A program made the translations under genes and the position numbers. Positions 1 to 6,478 of a DNA stretch of 6,478 bases are shown here, in pieces; the first letter of the stretch is position 1; each line of letters starts with the position of its first letter. The stretch comes from Bacteroidota bacterium (lineage in GTDB: Bacteria > Bacteroidota > Ignavibacteria > Ignavibacteriales > Ignavibacteriaceae). Below the pieces are notes generated by a model. It had not been told where the DNA came from. It made no database searches and was given only the letters and a program-made list of their open reading frames with translations. The stretch is taken from assembly GCA_022567875.1 (NCBI GenBank), contig JADFGB010000067.1, positions 1 to 6,478 of the forward strand, written 5' to 3'.

Positions 1-1496
1 GCCAAAACATAGAAGGTGGTTTCAGTACTTCCGTAAAATGTTGAGGTTAAAATACCTATGAATGAATCCGGTCCGTGCACAGAGATAACTTCCGTCATTA
101 TCCCCAAAGAACCGCTCCCCGAAAGGGGACGCATCAATGCCATCGGCAGTGCATCAACGGGCATACCTATAAAATCAGTGAGGGGATGAATTACAAACTT
201 CAGCCAATCCATCGCACCGCCTGCACGGAATATTCCTATAGCTACAAGCATAGCAACGAGATAAGGTATTATTTTAACAGCAATTTGGAATCCCTCCTTT
301 GCACCTTCAATAAATTGCTCATAAACCTTGACTTTTTTTATCAGTCCGTATCCTAAAAAGAGAACTATCACAAGCGGTATTGCAAGGGTTGATAATAACT
401 GTATTGCAACTTTAAAAGAAGAAACGTTTATAAACGAAAATGCAGAAGAAAGTGACTTGCCCAAACCGGTCAGTGTAAATATTAAAATAGTTATTATCAA
501 TAATCCGATAATAGAAAAAAACTTTGAGTTTTGTTTAATCCAGTTTTTAAAATCACCTTTTTTCATTGGAAATTTTTCAAACAATTTTGCAGCAAAAACA
601 CCTGCTATTGTAGCGCAGGAAGATGCGAACAACGAAGTCCCTATTATTATTGCAGGATCAGAACTACCGGACGCTGCCCTAACAGCAATAGCGGTTGCGG
701 GAATTAATGTAATACCTGCAGTATTTATTGCTAGAAAAGTACACATAGCATTTGTGGCTGTTCCCTTTTCGGGGTTTAACTTTTCAAGTTCTTCCATTGC
801 TTTTAGTCCGAACGGAGTTGCAGCATTACCAAGCCCAAGCATATTAGCGGAAATGTTCATAATCATTGAACCCATAGCGGGATGGTCTGATGGAATATTC
901 GGGAATAACCATTTAGTAAGCGGTTTTAAAAAATTTGCAATTGATTTAATTAAACCCGCGTCTTCGGCAACCTTCATTATTCCAATCCACAAAGCCATAA
1001 TGCCAATAAGTCCCAAGGCAATATTTACGGCAATGCCTGCGTATTCAAGTGCTGCATTTGTAACATTCTTTAATTTTATAAATGATACTCTTTCAAAAAT
1101 TATTTTAGCATTATTATTTTCTAAATAAAGAGTTGCATTTATATCATTATCTTTGCCAAAAGCCTTTGCAATTGACTGCAAAATTTCAGGCATATTACTA
1201 TTTACAAATAAAACTGCTTTTGCTTCATTGCTATCTTTTTCAAAAGTTAATACTGATTTAAATATAATATCAGAAGTAGTGCTGTCGTTAAATATTTTAT
1301 TAAAAAGATTTTTGTCTATTGTAAGTGTAGCTTTTACGGTTTTGGGGATAGTCTTTATTACATTTTGATTTTCTTGAACAGAGACACTAATTGATTCATT
1401 ATTATGGTATTTATTTTCACTTATATCTATCAGATCATTTGTTACTGCTGCACCTATTCCTAAAAATAATAAGCCAATCCAAACATAATTAAGCAT
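1..1496 (-). CDS. SpmA/SpmB fusion membrane protein (nucleoside recognition/gate domains), 3' end cut by window edge
   Basis: The frame opens with ATG at 1496-1494 and stays open to base 1, giving 498 complete codons; the C-terminus lies outside the window. Residues 1-19 form a hydrophobic segment (MLNYVWIGLLFLGIG), typical of SpmA N-termini, which supports this start. Residues about 150-305 are an SpmA-like gate domain, with GLIGIMALWIGIMKVAE at 162-178 and the signature NMLGLGNAATPFGLKAMEEL at 218-237. A further membrane stretch lies at 328-345. Residues about 366-498 are SpmB-like, with MRPLSGSGSLGIM at 455-467 and YGSTETTFYVL at the edge. In Bacillus, SpmA and SpmB are separate proteins needed for spore-core dehydration. 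Fused homologues in non-sporulating bacteria are usually annotated as nucleoside-recognition proteins with unknown substrate. Residues about 22-145 form an unusual polar insertion. No strong Shine-Dalgarno precedes the start. Family assignment is firm; substrate and role are unknown. Confidence 0.93.
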   Translation of the reverse strand, partial: MLNYVWIGLLFLGIGAAVTNDLIDISENKYHNNESISVSVQENQNVIKTIPKTVKATLTIDKNLFNKIFNDSTTSDIIFKSVLTFEKDSNEAKAVLFVNSNMPEILQSIAKAFGKDNDINATLYLENNNAKIIFERVSFIKLKNVTNAALEYAGIAVNIALGLIGIMALWIGIMKVAEDAGLIKSIANFLKPLTKWLFPNIPSDHPAMGSMIMNISANMLGLGNAATPFGLKAMEELEKLNPEKGTATNAMCTFLAINTAGITLIPATAIAVRAASGSSDPAIIIGTSLFASSCATIAGVFAAKLFEKFPMKKGDFKNWIKQNSKFFSIIGLLIITILIFTLTGLGKSLSSAFSFINVSSFKVAIQLLSTLAIPLVIVLFLGYGLIKKVKVYEQFIEGAKEGFQIAVKIIPYLVAMLVAIGIFRAGGAMDWLKFVIHPLTDFIGMPVDALPMALMRPLSGSGSLGIMTEVISVHGPDSFIGILTSTFYGSTETTFYVL

Positions 1497-1508
1497 CGTG
1501 TTTTACCG

Positions 1509-1516
1509 CAAATATA
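1509..1516 (-). promoter_or_regulatory. Possible Bacteroidota-type -7 element upstream of the SpmAB-like gene
   Basis: Read on the minus strand this is TATATTTG, a perfect match to the TAnnTTTG -7 consensus described for Bacteroidota primary sigma factors. It ends 12 bases before the ATG at 1496, so the leader would be only a few bases long, and I see no TTTG -33 box at the right distance. In sequence this AT-rich, an 8-base match with two free positions can occur by chance. It is a weak candidate. Confidence 0.2.
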
Positions 1517-1566
1517 TTTTGTATCAGTAATTTTTTAAATTTCATAATAAATGTTAATTCCTAGAA

Positions 1567-1603
1567 GTATGAATGTATGTCCGCCTTCGGCTGTGTATGG
1601 TTG
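1567..1603. repeat. Left repeat cluster of the four-helix-bundle pseudogene region, with small GC-rich hairpin
   Basis: GTATGAATGTATG at 1567-1579 is the inverted match (12 of 13 bases) of CATACATCCATAC at 1964-1976, on the other side of the pseudogene. It is followed by a short hairpin GCC-TTC-GGC (1583-1591), conspicuously GC-rich in this AT-rich gap, and then TGTATGGTTG (1594-1603), a variant of the GGTTGTATG words in the right cluster. It lies 22 bases beyond the pseudogene stop. The hairpin is not followed by a clear U-tract on either strand, so it is not called a terminator. The remaining gap between the SpmAB-like gene and the pseudogene (1497-1624) shows nothing else apart from the weak -7 candidate. 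Confidence 0.6.
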
Positions 1604-1624
1604 ATTGAAAGGAATTTCGTAAAT

Positions 1625-1959
1625 TTATTCATAATCTTTTTTCCAATCGTCATTATTTAGTTTTTTAATAAAAGACTTATTTAAATTTATTAATTTATTT
1701 TCTAATGAATAATGAAGCTGATCATATTCATCAAACCATTCTCTTTCAAGTGTCTCCTGCAGTGACCTTCAGCTATATTAGAATGAACAGAGAAAATTGA
1801 ATCCTCGATTTGTGCTTTCACTTTGAATGAAATTGATTTTAAAGTGTTTAATTTCTTTTTGACAAAAACAAAAAGTTCTATAGCTTCATTCCATACAATA
1901 AGTTTTCTATACCCACGATTAATATTTTTATTCCTATTTAATAATTCTTTATCTATCAT
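1625..1959 (-). pseudogene. Four-helix-bundle protein (23S rRNA intervening-sequence family), internally deleted and frameshifted
   Basis: The first frame starts with ATG at 1959. It has a clear N-terminal half of the family: RGYRKLIVWNEAIELF at residues 15-30 and SNIAEGHCRRHLKE at 60-73, the normally conserved S-NIAEG-R-S-KE block. After about base 1741 the frame runs into 12 unrelated residues and stops at 1702. A different minus frame, from 1738 to the stop at 1627-1625, encodes WFDEYDQLHYSLENKLINL and ends KKDYE. It resembles the C-terminal helix of the same family (EFD-LHYEVENKLL-like, from memory). The two halves total about 110 residues and lack the middle stretch, usually a helix with a GSL-EL motif, that joins them. 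The gene therefore lost an internal segment of perhaps 20-30 codons plus a frame change. Family function is poorly known; members occur in 23S rRNA intervening sequences and as scattered solo genes. It is most likely dead. Confidence 0.82.
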
Positions 1960-1963
1960 TTTT

Positions 1964-1996
1964 CATACATCCATACAACCATTCATTCATACAACC
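1964..1996. repeat. Right repeat cluster: 16-base tandem repeat and inverted partner of the left cluster
   Basis: Two adjacent 16-base copies, ATACATCCATACAACC (1965-1980) and ATTCATTCATACAACC (1981-1996), match at 14 of 16 positions. The CATACATCCATAC word at 1964-1976 is the inverted partner of 1567-1579 on the far side of the pseudogene. The cluster begins 5 bases upstream of the pseudogene ATG and ends 26 bases before the amidase stop codon at 2023. It may be a terminal or regulatory repeat of a mobile four-helix-bundle cassette, or simple low-complexity expansion. Clear target-site duplications were not found. Confidence 0.6.
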
Positions 1997-2022
1997 AATT
2001 ATTTGTTTTTATTCTGAATATG

Positions 2023-3090
2023 TTATTGATATTGTTTAATTATATATATTTCCCTTTCAAAGGGGAAGGAATGAATTCCGTTTATATTTGCTACTGTTAT
2101 TTTAAGAATGTGTTCACCTTCTTTAATATTTGTAATATCAATTTTCAATAAATTATTTTTCGCATTAAAAGAATAATCATTGAATTTAACAGAATCAAAT
2201 TTTACAACAATAGAATTTGGAATTATGTTAGTTGAATCTTCAATTATAAAATTTATCTCTCTATTATTAATACCAATTGAATCAATATCAGAAACAGGTT
2301 TTATAATTGGCATTCCTGCTTTAAAAAATCTGCAAAGTCCTTTAAATATTCCCCAGGCTTCAATCCTGTTGAATAATAATTCTGTTAATCTCTGTGATTC
2401 ATAATGATGAGTAGTAAAACCGCCCTCAACCAAAACAGCAGGCATTTTTGAATTTCGTAAAACAGAAAAGCCGTCATTCGGATAAATTATATAATCGGAA
2501 TATGTGCCGTCAAAAGAATATGGACCGCCGGAGTTACGCATAGCATAGGATAAATCTCTTTGTATATATTTTGCTAAATCATGATTGACGGAATTATATT
2601 CATAATATTTGGGCTTTGCGTGGTAATACGTTGACGTGTAATTTGTCCAAATATCACCTATGCTGCCGGGTGCATTATGGTGAATGCTAATAAATATATC
2701 GGCATTTAAGCTGTCTGCTAATCTTGAACGGTCTTGCAGAGCTACAGTTTTATCTTTATCTCTTGAAAGAAAAACAACTGCATTAGCCTGCCTTAAAAAA
2801 GTTGTAAGTGCTAATGCAACATTTAAATTTATATCGGCTTCAATTGCATCGCCTTCAAAGCCAATATTGCGTCTGTCATCCCCGCCGTGTCCCGGGTCTA
2901 TAAATATTATTTTGTTTTTTATATAAGGTGTATACTTTTCAATAAATTCAATTTTTTTTTGGGGATTTCTAAATTCTTTTGGTAATTCGTAATCAACATA
3001 CCTACTTCCGGAACAACCGTTAAAAAGTTGAATGAATAAAAAAGAAATAATGAGAAAAGAATTCCGTTTTATGTAATTACTTTTTGTCAA
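2023..3090 (-). CDS. N-acetylmuramoyl-L-alanine amidase (Amidase_3 family), probable lipoprotein
   Basis: This 355-residue protein should cleave the amide bond between muramic acid and the stem peptide of peptidoglycan, using zinc, at the envelope. Residues 1-26 look like a lipoprotein signal: K3, K8 and R9, then a hydrophobic run (FLIISFLFIQLF), then NGC with C26 as the likely lipidated cysteine. The lipobox is loose (F at -3), as is common in Bacteroidota-like species. The Amidase_3 domain spans about 60-258. Expected zinc ligands are H68 (DPGHGG), E84 (AIEADINLN) and H137 (SIHHNA); the catalytic glutamate is E222 (VEGGF). Residues about 265-355 are a beta-rich tail, perhaps an Ig-like module of unknown role. 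The start is TTG at 3090-3088: an in-frame TAA lies directly upstream and no ATG precedes the signal peptide. It follows the helicase gene by 13 bases, suggesting co-transcription. All catalytic residues appear intact. Confidence 0.92.
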   Translation of the reverse strand: MTKSNYIKRNSFLIISFLFIQLFNGCSGSRYVDYELPKEFRNPQKKIEFIEKYTPYIKNKIIFIDPGHGGDDRRNIGFEGDAIEADINLNVALALTTFLRQANAVVFLSRDKDKTVALQDRSRLADSLNADIFISIHHNAPGSIGDIWTNYTSTYYHAKPKYYEYNSVNHDLAKYIQRDLSYAMRNSGGPYSFDGTYSDYIIYPNDGFSVLRNSKMPAVLVEGGFTTHHYESQRLTELLFNRIEAWGIFKGLCRFFKAGMPIIKPVSDIDSIGINNREINFIIEDSTNIIPNSIVVKFDSVKFNDYSFNAKNNLLKIDITNIKEGEHILKITVANINGIHSFPFEREIYIIKQYQ

Positions 3091-3106
3091 TTAATAGTTT
3101 AATTTA
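3088..3106 (-). promoter_or_regulatory. Helicase-amidase junction that fixes the TTG start
   Basis: On the minus strand the helicase stop TAA (3106-3104) is followed by 13 AT-rich bases and then TTG ACA AAA. The three bases before TTG are TAA, in frame with the amidase, so translation cannot begin further upstream. The next codons down to the lipobox contain no ATG. No Shine-Dalgarno-like purine run is visible, so initiation may depend on coupling to the helicase gene or on the AT-rich leader. Confidence 0.6.
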
Positions 3107-6100
3107 TTTCTTAATGCAGTTGCCGTTAGAATCTGTAAACAAACATTTGGAACAATGCTTTAGATTTTTTTTATAATTATTAATTCTCATATTATTAACA
3201 GCTTCTTTTAAATATCCACCAAATTCAGTTAGTTCTTCTTTTTTTATTGATTTGGAATAAACATCCAGCGGATGTTTTATAAAAATTAATTTTATATCAA
3301 TTTGTTCTATTCTATCGTATAGCTGTATTATTAAATAAGCATAAAAATTTAATTGGGGTAAATAATTTTCAATCCTGTCCTTGATTTGCTCTTTTTGAAT
3401 ATTATCGGTTTTATAATCAACAATAGTAATTTTATTATCTTCAAAAATTATTTTATCAATAATCCCGTATAAATAATAATCATTTTCTTTTAGATATAAT
3501 TCAAATTCATTTGTATAGTTTTTATGCGAGTTAATTTCACTAAAAATTGGAGCTTCATAAAATCCTCTTAAATCATTTTTAATATCTTCTTTAAGGCTGT
3601 TTTTTATTTTATCGTTTAATATTAATTGAAAATTCTTTTCATTTAAAACAGAATTTAAATAATTATCTAATTCATCATATTTTATCTCTTTCTGCAGAAT
3701 ATTATGTATTAATTTACCTTTTAATTCCGGTGGATAATTACCCAAAGGTAAATTATTTTTCTCTTTTAAATCTTCGTCCTGTTCAATTTCGGAAGGATTA
3801 AACTCATATTCATTTTCTGTAGATTTTGATTTATCATAATTTTTATAATTCTCGTAAAGCTTTGTTAAACCAAGATCATAAGTAAATTTATATTTTAAAG
3901 GGCACTGTGAATAAACGGCTATTTTGGTCGCGGAAATAATTTCTCCCGAGGGATGATCAATAATCTGATCAATGTTAATTATTATGTTTTTTTTATCAAG
4001 CACATCAATGATTTCAATTGGTTTAACAGGTAGTAATCCAACTTTTTTTATTATCGGAATATTTATATCAATATTCTCAATTATATTTTTGAAACTTTTC
4101 TCGTCAGTAACTAATCTCTGAAATTTTGTTGAAATATTTATCGAATCACTTTCATCATTAAACTCAAGTGCTGATGATAGTAACCCCAAAAAAGATCTAT
4201 TTCCATATTTTTTTTCTTTTGTTGAGGAAATGAACAAATAATCTTTTGCACGGGTAATACCAACATAAAGCAATCGTTTCAGTTCAGCTTCGTCTTTTTT
4301 ACTATTAATAATATTGCTGATACTTAACAATGGTGGTTCAATAAAATCTTCATAATATCCATCATCAACAGGAAGTTTGGATAGTATTCCAAATTCTTTA
4401 TCAATTATTACTTTTTTATTTCTACTTTTATTTTGTTCTCCGCATTTATATAAAAACACAGCAGGAAACTCTAACCCTTTTGCTTGATGCAACGTCATAA
4501 TATTAACAGCGGATGAATCTAAAGTCAAAATACTCTGAGCTTCATCACTTATTTTTTCAATAGAATTTTTTAAATATTCTACATAATCATATAAAGTTTT
4601 AAAAGGTTTTTGAGAATAATTATTGGTAATGGATATTAATTTTTGAAGATTTGCAATCTCTTGTTTCCCATTTATTCGTGATGCCAAGGTAGAAATAAAC
4701 GGGGATTCTTTAAATATTTTTCTTAATACAAATGATACCTCGGAACTTGAAGCAAGATTTATATTTTCCTCTAAAGTTTTAATAAGATGATTCAGCCCAT
4801 TATTATTTAAGGAATATTTCTTAAGTTTCTTCCAAAAACCTTCACCGATTTCCAAAGATACTTCAAACAAAATGCTGTCGGATAAGTTAAAGAATGGTGA
4901 TCTCATAATTCCGATTAAAGCCGTATCGTTTTTATTATCCAACAAAAATGAGAAGTAATTATAAACATCGTAGATAGGCTGTCTTTGATAAAACCCCTGC
5001 CCTCCCACAATAGTAAAGGGAATCCCATATTTTACAAAAGCTATTTCCAATTCTTTAAAGTATTTTCTTCTACGACAAAGTATTGATATATCCTGCCATT
5101 GAATATTTTTTTCTTCGTTTTGTACTATAGTTTTCCATTTATCTTCATTAACTAATTTTAATATTCTTTTTGCCACTAATTCTGATTCGGTAATATTTTC
5201 ATCTTGTTCATCATTATTTTCGGCAGATAATATTTCTATTTCTCCATTTATACTGTCATTACGTGCACAGACAAGTTCAGAATAAGTTACTTCATTATAT
5301 AATGGGTTAGGATTTGAAAATAAATTCCTAAATACGTAATTAGTAAAAGCAGAAATTACAGGCGACATTCTAAAACTATCCGGTAGAGAAAGAAGTGAAT
5401 CGTTTCCTTCTAATTCCTTAATATCATTTTTTGTTTTTGTAAAGATATTCAGATCAGCATCTCTGAAGCTATATATACTTTGTTTTTCATCCCCGACAAT
5501 AAATAGATTCCCATTCTTCAAATAATCCAGAATCGGTAAGAAAATATTGTACTGAAGTTCGTTTGTGTCCTGGTATTCGTCAATCATTATGTACTTAAAT
5601 TTCTTTTTCAGTTCACTAATTACGCTTGGATCAGAAATAATGTTTTTTGTAAAAAGTAAAATGTCTTCATAATCCAAGTAACCTAATTCTGTTTTTCTTT
5701 TTTCATAATTTTCAAGACACAATTGAAAAATGTTTAACAGTTTAATAGAAAATTCTGCTAATTTTTTATTAACCACTTCTTCATTTATTTCAAGATTCAA
5801 TTTTGCAAGTCTTTCATAAAACTCTTCAATTATATTCCTTTCATCAGAATGCTGCAGATATGAATCATTCTTAAGATATCCTTGTTTACGAATTAAGTTT
5901 TTATTTGTTAAAAGATGGTCCCCTATCTTTTTTAAGATTATTAAGTTTTCCTTTAATTTGTTTTGTCCCTTTATTTTTGAAAGAAGATTTTTAATCTCCA
6001 ACCCATATTTATTGTCTTTTTTATTTATTAATACATCATCATTTAAAAGTTTAATCTTTGTTACCACAATACTTAAATCATCGGAAAATATTTTCTCTAA

Positions 6101-6478
6101 ATATCCTGCATAAATTTTTGTGTAATTATTGACTGTACCATCAATATTGTTTTTATAAATATAATCTTGGATAACTGAAATTTTTCTTCGTTCATATATA
6201 AGATTTGTAATTACTTCACTTAAAGAATTTTTGGAACCGAGAATTCTAATTACTTTTTTAATTTCGCTGTTCTTGTCTGCATCATGAAAAATCTTTTTTA
6301 TTTCTTCATCAATTGCTAATTCAATTAATTCATTTGAAGTGATTTGGTCTATGGGGGTAAAGTTTGCATCAATTTTTGATTCAACTGGAAATTGCCTTAA
6401 AACATCTACACAAAAAGAATGGATAGTAGAAATGTGTGCTGAAACTAACTGTCTTCTGATCTGATTCCATTTATTTAA
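3104..6478 (-). CDS. addA: AddA-like UvrD-family helicase/RecB-type nuclease, N-terminus beyond the window
   Basis: The frame is open from the right edge to TAA at 3106-3104: 1124 visible residues, numbered here from base 6478. The missing start would hold the Q and Walker A motifs. Visible SF1 helicase motifs are STIHSFC (17-23), MIDEYQDTN (298-306), VGDEKQSIYSFRDAD (328-342), SFRMSP (368-373), VNIMTLHQAKGLEFP (658-672) and LLYVGITRAKDYL (736-748). The C-terminal PD-(D/E)XK nuclease shows GKLIHNIL (921-928), D1008 in GIIDKI, D1021 and K1023 in VDYKT, and LPQLNFYAYL (1040-1049). Cysteines C859 (SQCPLKYKF), C1109, C1112 and C1121 resemble the four-cysteine iron-sulfur staple known from AddB and Cas4 nucleases. 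Such enzymes resect double-strand breaks for recombination; a partner AddB would be expected nearby, possibly upstream outside the window. A GTG at 6067 is internal, not the start. Helicase-nuclease identity is firm; the exact name addA is less so. Confidence 0.93.
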   Translation of the reverse strand, partial: LNKWNQIRRQLVSAHISTIHSFCVDVLRQFPVESKIDANFTPIDQITSNELIELAIDEEIKKIFHDADKNSEIKKVIRILGSKNSLSEVITNLIYERRKISVIQDYIYKNNIDGTVNNYTKIYAGYLEKIFSDDLSIVVTKIKLLNDDVLINKKDNKYGLEIKNLLSKIKGQNKLKENLIILKKIGDHLLTNKNLIRKQGYLKNDSYLQHSDERNIIEEFYERLAKLNLEINEEVVNKKLAEFSIKLLNIFQLCLENYEKRKTELGYLDYEDILLFTKNIISDPSVISELKKKFKYIMIDEYQDTNELQYNIFLPILDYLKNGNLFIVGDEKQSIYSFRDADLNIFTKTKNDIKELEGNDSLLSLPDSFRMSPVISAFTNYVFRNLFSNPNPLYNEVTYSELVCARNDSINGEIEILSAENNDEQDENITESELVAKRILKLVNEDKWKTIVQNEEKNIQWQDISILCRRRKYFKELEIAFVKYGIPFTIVGGQGFYQRQPIYDVYNYFSFLLDNKNDTALIGIMRSPFFNLSDSILFEVSLEIGEGFWKKLKKYSLNNNGLNHLIKTLEENINLASSSEVSFVLRKIFKESPFISTLASRINGKQEIANLQKLISITNNYSQKPFKTLYDYVEYLKNSIEKISDEAQSILTLDSSAVNIMTLHQAKGLEFPAVFLYKCGEQNKSRNKKVIIDKEFGILSKLPVDDGYYEDFIEPPLLSISNIINSKKDEAELKRLLYVGITRAKDYLFISSTKEKKYGNRSFLGLLSSALEFNDESDSINISTKFQRLVTDEKSFKNIIENIDINIPIIKKVGLLPVKPIEIIDVLDKKNIIINIDQIIDHPSGEIISATKIAVYSQCPLKYKFTYDLGLTKLYENYKNYDKSKSTENEYEFNPSEIEQDEDLKEKNNLPLGNYPPELKGKLIHNILQKEIKYDELDNYLNSVLNEKNFQLILNDKIKNSLKEDIKNDLRGFYEAPIFSEINSHKNYTNEFELYLKENDYYLYGIIDKIIFEDNKITIVDYKTDNIQKEQIKDRIENYLPQLNFYAYLIIQLYDRIEQIDIKLIFIKHPLDVYSKSIKKEELTEFGGYLKEAVNNMRINNYKKNLKHCSKCLFTDSNGNCIKK

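Noticed and set aside
75..356. 93-codon plus-strand open frame
   Set aside because: It lies wholly opposite the SpmB-like domain, and its product is of odd composition with no family resemblance.
328..1128. 266-codon plus-strand open frame
   Set aside because: It is the antisense of the SpmA/SpmB-like gene, whose minus-strand frame is continuous over 498 codons and has clear family signatures; the plus-strand protein has no recognisable motif.
1581..1593. Intrinsic terminator for the pseudogene or amidase transcript
   Set aside because: The perfect stem is only three base pairs and no U-tract follows it on the minus strand.
1736..1746. Programmed ribosomal frameshift joining the two halves of the four-helix-bundle gene
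   Set aside because: No slippery heptamer is evident, and even a frame shift would not restore the missing middle helix.
1702..1959. Intact 85-residue four-helix-bundle protein
   Set aside because: Its last 12 residues do not fit the family, while the proper C-terminal helix lies immediately downstream in another frame, so a deleted, frameshifted gene explains the sequence better.
1625..1959. Avd-like accessory protein of a diversity-generating retroelement
   Set aside because: Avd is a distant four-helix-bundle relative, but no reverse transcriptase, template repeat or variable repeat lies in the window, and the motifs fit the solo/intervening-sequence subfamily better.
1823..2017. 64-codon plus-strand open frame
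   Set aside because: Antisense to the four-helix-bundle pseudogene and its repeats; its hydrophobic look comes from AT-rich codons read backwards.
3085..3090. TTGACA as a -35 promoter box
   Set aside because: These bases are the TTG start and second codon of the amidase; no -10 box sits at the right spacing with a sensible downstream gene start.

Overview
The window is AT-rich (roughly 30% GC by eye), and every recognisable gene lies on the minus strand. It reads as ordinary chromosome from a Gram-negative-type bacterium of the Bacteroidota/Ignavibacteriota (FCB) group. This placement is an inference from four things: a single-chain SpmA/SpmB fusion, a lipoprotein-type cell-wall amidase, a four-helix-bundle (23S rRNA intervening-sequence type) reading frame, and very weak ribosome binding sites. 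No rRNA or tRNA gene, CRISPR array, complete insertion sequence or phage gene was seen.

Layout in minus-strand transcription order (right to left). (1) 6478-3104: a large UvrD-family helicase fused to a RecB-type nuclease, AddA-like, open through the right edge and so lacking its N-terminus with the Walker A motif. (2) 3090-2023: a probable lipoprotein N-acetylmuramoyl-L-alanine amidase with a TTG start, 13 bases after the helicase stop and therefore probably co-transcribed with it. (3) 1959-1625: a decayed four-helix-bundle protein gene with an internal deletion and frameshift, bracketed by short inverted and tandem repeats. (4) 1496-1: a membrane protein fusing SpmA-like and SpmB-like 'nucleoside recognition/gate' domains, with an unusual inserted soluble segment near its N-terminus. 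It runs off the left edge.

The genes do not form one obvious pathway. The helicase-nuclease is a DNA double-strand-break repair enzyme, the amidase is an envelope enzyme, and the SpmAB-like protein is a membrane protein of uncertain substrate. The helicase-amidase pair is tightly packed, but nothing in the sequence links their functions. The most unusual parts are the repeat-bracketed dead four-helix-bundle gene at 1567-1996 and the roughly 110-residue insertion in the SpmAB-like protein. I found no convincing new multi-gene system.
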